Shown: in pieces, positions 49,570 through 52,540 of the stretch | Position numbering within the stretch: the first letter of the stretch is position 1 | Layout of the letters: every line of letters begins with the position of its first letter | Source of the DNA: Thermoproteota archaeon | GTDB lineage: Archaea > Thermoproteota > Bathyarchaeia > RBG-16-48-13 > GCA-020355125 | Direction: 5' to 3' | Length of the DNA stretch: 52,540 nt | Assembly: GCA_030837285.1 (NCBI GenBank) | Contig: JAUPKU010000106.1 | Span: forward strand, 1 to 52,540 | Translations under genes and position numbers: made by a program | The notes under the pieces: generated by a model | Databases searched by the model: none | What the model was told of the DNA's origin: nothing | Seen by the model: only the letters and a program-made list of their open reading frames with translations

Positions 49570-50370
49570 TTACTGTTTTTTGGAGACGTCGCTTTTTAGT
49601 TGCTTCAGTTGTTCCATGACAGTCTCAGTTTTCTGAAAGATATCGTCTCGAGACTTTATTCCTTCTTGAATGAAGAATGTCATTGCTTCAGACAGATTCT
49701 TGAATAGTCCCAGTTCGAGAAGGGAGTTAAGTTTAGCCCACTCACTATCGTCCAGTAGTAAATCTTTCTCATCGAAGTCATCGTCTGAACTGAAATCTGG
49801 AAGGTAGTATGCTTCATTATTTACGTTCTGATTTATTGGGTCTGGGATGATCTCGAATTCTGTTTCCTCGCCAACTACGACTACATCCGTGGGCTCAGTC
49901 TTAATCACCCGTAGCCAGGTGACAGAGCCGAGTAGATATCGGAGCATCTTTGATCTGAGGTATGTGACATCTCCTTCCGTGAATGGAGTATTCATATAAC
50001 TCTTTTTAGCCAGTCCTTTGATTAGTTCGCTCTTCCTTAGATGTTTCTCAATTGGGGCTAATACAATTTTCTTGGCAATTTTGGAGTCTGCCTTCTCAAC
50101 TGTGATCGTTTCTTCTGGAGAGACTCTTGCGTTGTTCCTTACTAGATTGGTTAATCCAATTATGTCTGAGCCAAAATCGTCTCTGTTGATTGGAACAACT
50201 CTTGCTACGGTTGTCCTCTTTCCTTTAATCTCTATCAGGTCGCCCTCACTGAAACCCATCTTGTTGATTACTTCTTTACTGAGTTGAATGTCGCATCTGG
50301 GCGTCTGTGAAAAGCGCTTTGAAATGTCAAGTGCAAATTCTATGTCTATTACCTTAAACTCGTTATCCAT
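49570..50370 (-). CDS. ATPase-less CDC48/VAT N-domain protein with acidic linker and C-terminal helical module
   Basis: RCDIQLSKEVINKMGFSEGDLIEIKGKRTTVARVVP...NNARVSPEETITVEKADSKIAKKIVLAP (double-psi barrel) plus LRVIKTEPTDVVVVGEETEFEI (Nc-like); no AAA+ Walker motifs; C-term LLELGLFKNLSEAMTFFIQEGIKSRDDIFQK. Confidence 0.82.
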   Translation of the reverse strand: MDNEFKVIDIEFALDISKRFSQTPRCDIQLSKEVINKMGFSEGDLIEIKGKRTTVARVVPINRDDFGSDIIGLTNLVRNNARVSPEETITVEKADSKIAKKIVLAPIEKHLRKSELIKGLAKKSYMNTPFTEGDVTYLRSKMLRYLLGSVTWLRVIKTEPTDVVVVGEETEFEIIPDPINQNVNNEAYYLPDFSSDDDFDEKDLLLDDSEWAKLNSLLELGLFKNLSEAMTFFIQEGIKSRDDIFQKTETVMEQLKQLKSDVSKKQ

Positions 50371-50755
50371 CTTAGATTCAAGTTTGATTAAAGTGCGCTA
50401 ATTAGAATAATTAGTTTAACATTTTTATGACTAAACAAAGTCCGTTTCCGGAGAAAAATGTTTTAAAAATGTAAATTAACTACTAAGGCAACCAGACAGA
50501 TGTATTAATCTCGAATATAGCTCAGTCACATAAATCATGCTTTGATATTATATCGAAGATTCTGAAGACTCATATCTATATGTACTTTGGAAGTCCTTTT
50601 ATTAATTATTGCTTAGAACAAAGAGGATGTCATGAGTAATCTATAGGAACATTATTAAATCATAGCAAATAAGTAGTTGAATTACCACAAAGACTATTTG
50701 AAGAAGCTGTTGATATTCCTACAGGGTAGATATTTCTGCAAAAAAAGGTGGATTT

Positions 50756-51232
50756 TTATCTCCTCGAGAAGAGATTTGTGAAGAACATTCTGATTCCCGA
50801 GAAGAGATTTGTGAAGAACATTCTGATTCCCGAGAAGACTCCTGTTGTCTTCATTGATTCAGAGTTTATACCAACCGACATTCTAACTTCTTCTGTTACT
50901 GGCTTGTTGACTTCATATTCGACAACTGCTGGTGCTGGATTTCCAGACAAATACTCTGAGGCCACAGATTGGATGGCTGGTTGAACTGTGACTAGCTCGG
51001 GTTTTGTTATTTGTATGGTTTGTTGTGTTGGAGTATGTTCAACGATTGCGGCTTGGATGACTGGTTGGGATACTGGTAAAATAGCTGTAATCTCAGCGAA
51101 TTTGCCTCTCCACTTCGTCTTGCAGCTTGGGCACTCGTAGAGTGCAACAGGGGTTTGTTTGATCTTCCATGTCTTTAGTGGGTGGTCCACTTCTGTTCCA
51201 CATTTTGTACAATTGGCCATTTTTATCGCCAA
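50756..51232 (-). CDS. zinc-ribbon protein with low-complexity linker and duplicated C-terminal segment
   Basis: NCTKCGTEVDHPLKTWKIKQTPVALYECPSCKTKW; C-terminal FSGIRMFFTNLFSGIRMFFTNLFSRR. Confidence 0.7.
   Translation of the reverse strand: MAIKMANCTKCGTEVDHPLKTWKIKQTPVALYECPSCKTKWRGKFAEITAILPVSQPVIQAAIVEHTPTQQTIQITKPELVTVQPAIQSVASEYLSGNPAPAVVEYEVNKPVTEEVRMSVGINSESMKTTGVFSGIRMFFTNLFSGIRMFFTNLFSRR
50765..50838. repeat. 33-bp perfect tandem repeat, about 2.2 copies
   Basis: CGAGAAGAGATTTGTGAAGAACATTCTGATTCC at 50765-50797 and 50798-50830, partial third copy from 50831. Confidence 0.95.
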
Positions 51233-51631
51233 TCTAGGACTCTCGTATCTTTAGCATCATTCTTTTTATCGTAGATATGTCTAAAAAACAAAAGAAGTTA
51301 ATCATATTATTTACATCAAGATTTATAAAAAAAAACTAGTCGTATTACTTTGAGATGCCTTAGAATAATAGTGCGATATAGCTATGACCCATAATCTCAA
51401 TTTAATACTCTGGTTAATCTCCGACAGGCAATATTAATATCGGATTCTACAAGTAGCCTGAAATCGCATATTGAATAGGAGGGCTGGCCGTATTGAAATA
51501 GCCGTGTTCGATGTTAATCAGATTTCTTACTACTCTATTGTTGATAGGTAAGATGTGACGAAGCGATTTTTTAAACTTTTTTAGCTTGAGAAAAAGGATT
51601 AAATCTTAAGATGTCGAAGAATGATATGTAG

Positions 51632-51970
51632 GTGTATGTTAAGATGTCTGAAGATGAGCCAAAGCTAATTAAAGAATTTAGAGGATTATATGATTACGTA
51701 CGTCTTATGGGAGAGCACGTTAATCAGATTCATAGCCGCTTGGATGGCATTGAGAAGAACATAAACGAGATCGTCTCGAATCAGAGGAATCATGCTGCCG
51801 AGAATGCGAAAGAGATAGCTAACATAAAGGCGAACATGGTCTACAGGCATGAATTTAACGATTTCATTGAAAAGATGAGGACTAGTATGGGTGAGGAATT
51901 TCCACCTCTGCCTATTCTAAGGAAGGAACCTGTTGCAGCGGGAGAAACTCAGAGTGCCGGTGAACATTAG
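51632..51970 (+). CDS. hypothetical coiled-coil protein, paralog A
   Basis: LIKEFRGLYDYVRLMGEHVNQIHSRLDGIEKNINEIVSNQ; likely start ATG 51644. Confidence 0.7.
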   Translation: MYVKMSEDEPKLIKEFRGLYDYVRLMGEHVNQIHSRLDGIEKNINEIVSNQRNHAAENAKEIANIKANMVYRHEFNDFIEKMRTSMGEEFPPLPILRKEPVAAGETQSAGEH

Positions 51971-52141
51971 TAATGGAAAAGTAAAAGCGCTTCATTTTTC
52001 TATAATTTAACTGTACAGACGCATAACCTAGCGGAATATTTTTCTTCTATTTATCTTCTAATTATCTTCTATTGGTTCCCAGCTTAGTTGGAAACGAATT
52101 TAAGTTTCATTTTACATAAAGTGTAGCACGGAGATATTGTT

Positions 52142-52540
52142 ATGTCCGGTAGAGAATCTCTTTTACAACGATTTCGTGAATTGCACGACTATGTGGGTTC
52201 TATAGGGGAGCATGTTAATCAGATTCATAGCCGCTTGGATGGCATTGAGAAGAAAATAGGTGCGCTCACAAGAGAGCATAACTCTTTCGTCGAAAGCACT
52301 AAAGTTGAATTAGAAAGTATTGGAGAATTAATAACTACTAAATCTGAACTTGAAGAACTTCTACTAAAAATGAATAATGCGATTAAGGGTGCGCTACCCG
52401 TTCTACATGACTTAGCCTCGGAACTCTTACATTCAGGAGAGATAGAGGAGAAGGTGGAGGGTCAGATAGAGGAGAAGGTGGAGGGTCAGATAGAGGAGAA
52501 GGTGGAGGCGCTTCAGGGGCAGTCTACAAAAGAGGTGAAG
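52142..52540 (+). CDS. hypothetical coiled-coil protein, paralog B (runs off the window)
   Basis: Frame open for 133 codons from ATG 52142: MSGRESLLQRFRELHDYVGSIGEHVNQIHSRLDGIEKKIGALTREHNSFVES...IEEKVEGQIEEKVEGQIEEKVEALQGQSTKEVK. Confidence 0.7.
   Translation, partial: MSGRESLLQRFRELHDYVGSIGEHVNQIHSRLDGIEKKIGALTREHNSFVESTKVELESIGELITTKSELEELLLKMNNAIKGALPVLHDLASELLHSGEIEEKVEGQIEEKVEGQIEEKVEALQGQSTKEVK
52441..52508 (+). repeat. 24-bp tandem repeat, about 2.8 copies, in-frame
   Basis: GATAGAGGAGAAGGTGGAGGGTCA at 52441-52464 and 52465-52488, partial from 52489; encodes repeated QIEEKVEG. Confidence 0.95.

Noticed and set aside
50748-50984. + strand ORF MDFYLLEKRFVKNILIPEKRFVKNILIPEK...
   Set aside because: Antisense reading of the tandem repeat in the zinc-ribbon gene, which has the better coding evidence.
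50765-52508. CRISPR array or other spacer-repeat system
   Set aside because: The two repeat tracts are head-to-tail, in-frame coding repeats with no spacers and different units.

Overview
The window reads as archaeal chromosome, probably a Thermoproteota/Bathyarchaeia-type lineage. This is inferred from a eukaryote-type topoisomerase IB, a Tsr3-like protein, a Mre11/Rad50 operon remnant, a VAT/CDC48 N-domain protein and a homocitrate-synthase-like enzyme with a C-terminal RAM domain. No rRNA, complete tRNA, CRISPR array, transposase or prophage is supported. Main blocks: (1) housekeeping and repair genes (PHP phosphatase, DinB, Topo IB, PRPP synthetase). (2) A 6.9-17.4 kb hydroxy-acid/sugar-acid catabolic island with two LarA (nickel-pincer racemase family) paralogs, a class II aldolase, an FGGY kinase, an enolase-superfamily dehydratase and two decayed genes. 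(3) A heavily decayed mre11-rad50 pair whose Mre11 lacks most of its nuclease core, followed by a split glycerol kinase. (4) A homocitrate/isopropylmalate-type chain-elongation cluster with a palindromic putative operator. (5) Redox genes (AfpA/ISF, ferredoxin, nitroreductase) and a third LarA. (6) A phosphoglucomutase-glucose-6-phosphate isomerase fusion. (7) A terminal region with an ATPase-less CDC48/VAT N-domain protein, a zinc-ribbon protein with a duplicated C-terminal segment, and two neighbouring coiled-coil genes sharing a nearly identical 47-nt cassette. The best candidates for undescribed biology are the orphan CDC48-N protein, the PGM-PGI fusion, the LarA island and the coiled-coil family at the right edge. 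All family calls come from reading motifs; no database search was run.
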